From Bacteroidota bacterium (GTDB lineage: Bacteria > Bacteroidota > Bacteroidia > Palsa-948), in assembly GCA_016195025.1 (NCBI GenBank), contig JACQAL010000058.1, positions 1 through 45,455 on the forward strand: 45,455 nt of DNA, in the 5' to 3' direction. A program made the translations under genes and the position numbers. Every line of letters starts with the position of its first letter. The first letter of the stretch is position 1. Below are positions 43,678 to 45,455 of this stretch, piece by piece. Below the pieces are notes generated by a model. That model searched no databases. It was given only the letters and a program-made list of their open reading frames with translations, and was not told the origin of the DNA.

Positions 43678-44271
43678 TTGCGCTCGGGAATGAGCGGAAA
43701 AGAAGTGGCGGAAAAAATGCTCCGCGATAACGGAATCATGGATGTGAAAGTAACTTCCGTGGAAGGACAGCTGACCGACCATTATAATCCGCTGGAAAAA
43801 ACCGTGAACCTCAGCAAAGAGGTCTACGAAGGAAGAAGCATTGCTTCTGCCGCAGTTGCCGCGCATGAATGCGGGCACGCAGTGCAGCACGCGCATGCGT
43901 ATTCGTGGCTAACGCTTCGCTCCACGCTGGTGCCGGTGGTTAACTTCAGTTCAAAAGCGATGAACATAATTATTATTGCCGGATTTTTTCTGGGCGCATT
44001 GTATCATTGGTACAATCAAATGCTGCTCATGATTATTATTTTCCAGGGAGCAATCACCTTGTTTTCTTTAATCACCCTGCCCGTGGAAATGGATGCAAGC
44101 AAACGCGGGCTTATTTGGCTGAACTCCGCCAACATTGCGCGCGGTGATGAACACGCAAAAGCCGAAGACGCTCTCAACTGGGCGGGAAAAACTTATTTTG
44201 TTGCCGCGCTCGCTTCGCTCGCGCAGTTGCTTTACTTTATCATGCTGCTGATGGGAAGAAGGCGGAATTAA
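43678..44271 (+). pseudogene. YugP-family zinc metallopeptidase, N-terminus lost at the repeat
   Basis: The open frame from TTG 43678 (or ATG 43690) gives about 197 residues. It has GKEVAEKMLRDNGI, TDHYNPLEKTVNLS, the zinc site HECGH (63-67) and two C-terminal helices. Full-length relatives begin with an extra transmembrane helix and linker of about 35 residues that ends just before LRSGLSGKEVA. Here that part is missing and the 140-bp repeat stands in its place. The remaining domain is complete, so a shortened protein may still be made; no promoter box is visible directly before it. Confidence 0.75.
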
Positions 44272-44341
44272 ATTTAACGGTAATAATTTTTCTATTAACT
44301 TTGCGTCCTGTTTTCAACTTCAACCATTCATTTATTTCAAA

Positions 44342-44797
44342 ATGAAACCAAAAAAAGAATCACTTTTAAGTGTTACACATTCTTCCGTTGGAATATCTAT
44401 TCACAAACTTTTTATCTATTATTTCGATGCTGTCCCGTCTCAACTCGACATTTTTGGGTGTGACGGAGTGGCGCTGTACAAAACATTAAGAAAAAAACAT
44501 GCAGGCGAAATACTACTGGAGTTTGAAGCCGCCATGTACGACATTAAGAAAAAAGAAAACGAAGATGATTTTTTTTCTAACCGCTGCCTTTATTCCACAA
44601 AAGAAATGATTGTGTCTGTCAACGATGGCATTTCTTATTTATATGTGAAGGAAAAAATTTTTTCGAAAGAGAAACTGCTGAAACTTGCAAAAGCGCATCC
44701 GGCTAAAAAAGACAAAAAAAATTCTCAAATAGGTTTTGGATTGGGCAATGGAAATACGGTAAAAGAAGAAGAACTCCTTGGCAGCGAGGAAGTATAA
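44342..44797 (+). CDS. Hypothetical cytoplasmic protein
   Basis: 151 residues, no signal peptide or membrane helix. It ends with a basic KKDKKNSQIG stretch and an acidic tail (KEEELLGSEEV). I recognise no family. A -7 box TAACTTTG (44296-44303) lies 38 nt upstream, which supports expression. Confidence 0.6.
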   Translation: MKPKKESLLSVTHSSVGISIHKLFIYYFDAVPSQLDIFGCDGVALYKTLRKKHAGEILLEFEAAMYDIKKKENEDDFFSNRCLYSTKEMIVSVNDGISYLYVKEKIFSKEKLLKLAKAHPAKKDKKNSQIGFGLGNGNTVKEEELLGSEEV

Positions 44798-44878
44798 ACA
44801 TTGTTGGGTATAAGTCAGACCTGACGGTGCAGCAGGCAGGACTATTTTCAGCGTATTTTTCTCATTTCAGGTCGTAGT

Positions 44879-45151
44879 TGCTGCTTTGCAGATAAGAAAA
44901 ATTATTTTGCTTATCTGCATAGCAACTTTGCAGAGAGTAGTTGCTGCTTTGCAGATACACATAGCCACTTTGCAGACCTGCATCGCTGCTTTGTAGAACT
45001 GCAAAACCACTTTGATGAACTGCAACACTGCTTTGCAGATAAGAAAAGTTATTTTTCTTATAGTAGTTGCTGCTTTGCTTATAGTAGAAATGACTTTTCC
45101 AATAGTAAAGAGCACTTCTCCTTTAGTAAAGAGCATCTTTACTACTTGCAA
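44879..45151. repeat. About thirteen 21-bp tandem repeats, open in heptad register on both strands
   Basis: Core CTTTGCAGA recurs every 21 bp. The plus strand would encode heptads of the type CCFADLH with Phe at a fixed position, but has no ATG before the array. The minus strand (44867-45151, TTG start, or ATG 45136) encodes heptads such as KAATTIR, KAVLQFI, KVAMCIC and is open to the end. Which strand is translated, if any, is unknown. There is no other gene between 44798 and 45163. Confidence 0.75.
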
Positions 45152-45163
45152 AGTGGTTTTTTT

Positions 45164-45455
45164 CTACGAAATCACAACATAGATGAAGTCAGTCCACTGG
45201 TAGTGGTCATCAGTGGTGTGGTTGAACAAAGGATGCCCCGCTTTGCTCAGGGCTATTTTTGAGGTGGTTTTGCTGGTTTTTGTTTCCGTAACGGTGGTTT
45301 TTTTGGTGTGTTTCACACTCGTTATGCTCGCATGCTGAATGCCGATGATGGCTGCGCTTGGCAGGTTGGAAATCACCGCATGGGCTTCGAGGGTAAAGAG
45401 GATGGGACGGAGCACGGCAGGGGCAATGCCTTTTGCGGTGGTCATGCCGTATCTC
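45164..45455 (-). CDS. Partial hypothetical protein, runs off the right edge
   Basis: The last about 97 residues of a frame still open at the window end (RYG before the first ATG at 45445). It is rich in Thr and Lys in the middle (SVKHTKKTTVTETKTSK) and ends DHYQWTDFIYVVIS. No family is recognised. The minus-strand reading of the 21-bp array begins 12 bp after its stop. Confidence 0.5.
   Translation of the reverse strand, partial: RYGMTTAKGIAPAVLRPILFTLEAHAVISNLPSAAIIGIQHASITSVKHTKKTTVTETKTSKTTSKIALSKAGHPLFNHTTDDHYQWTDFIYVVIS

Overview
The window looks like a chromosomal segment of an environmental Bacteroidota bacterium. The signs are type IX secretion (T9SS) C-terminal sorting domains, SBBP/Kelch/PKD surface proteins, many lipoproteins, TAnnTTTG promoter boxes in place of Shine-Dalgarno-led genes, an A+T-rich composition, and many short palindromic repeats of the kind that litter such genomes. 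I see no transposase, integrase, phage gene or CRISPR array. The genus cannot be told from the sequence alone.

Left part (1-18 kb) is mostly housekeeping: hemW with a sensor kinase; small lipoproteins and a DUF3089 hydrolase; a GlcD-like FAD oxidase; a TPR-PP2C signalling protein; rluD next to tRNA-Gly; purB; a four-gene run (phosphosulfolactate synthase-like, rhodanese, DedA, aroE); thrS; and a Fic protein.

Middle part (17.7-27.7 kb) is an accessory island of T9SS-type proteins on the minus strand. Unrelated genes, including membrane proteins, are flanked there by leftover start modules (near-identical signal-peptide starts) and leftover end modules (pieces of T9SS sorting domain). One gene is followed by an attC-like palindrome. 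A 58-bp tandem duplication has shifted the reading frame at the start of one gene.

Right part (27.8-45.5 kb) has a 42-bp tandem array encoding heptads, a lipoprotein, a MauG-like dihaem peroxidase, an outer-membrane protein, a CocE/NonD hydrolase, a lipoprotein with a GDCCVxC metal domain, a TlpA-like thioredoxin, a probable B12 uptake pair (DUF6580 plus BtuF-like), a lectin-like protein, a 12-repeat protein, a DPH6-like ATPase, a zinc metallopeptidase cut at its N-terminus by a 140-bp repeat, and a 21-bp heptad-encoding array.

The most unusual themes are: (1) short palindromic elements inserted in frame in RluD, ThrS, a CocE-like hydrolase (twice), a T9SS sorting domain and a sorting-domain relic; (2) recurring start and end secretion modules around unrelated payload genes; (3) seven genes whose -7 box lies exactly 4 nt before the start codon, which suggests leaderless mRNAs; (4) two unrelated tandem arrays that both encode heptads.
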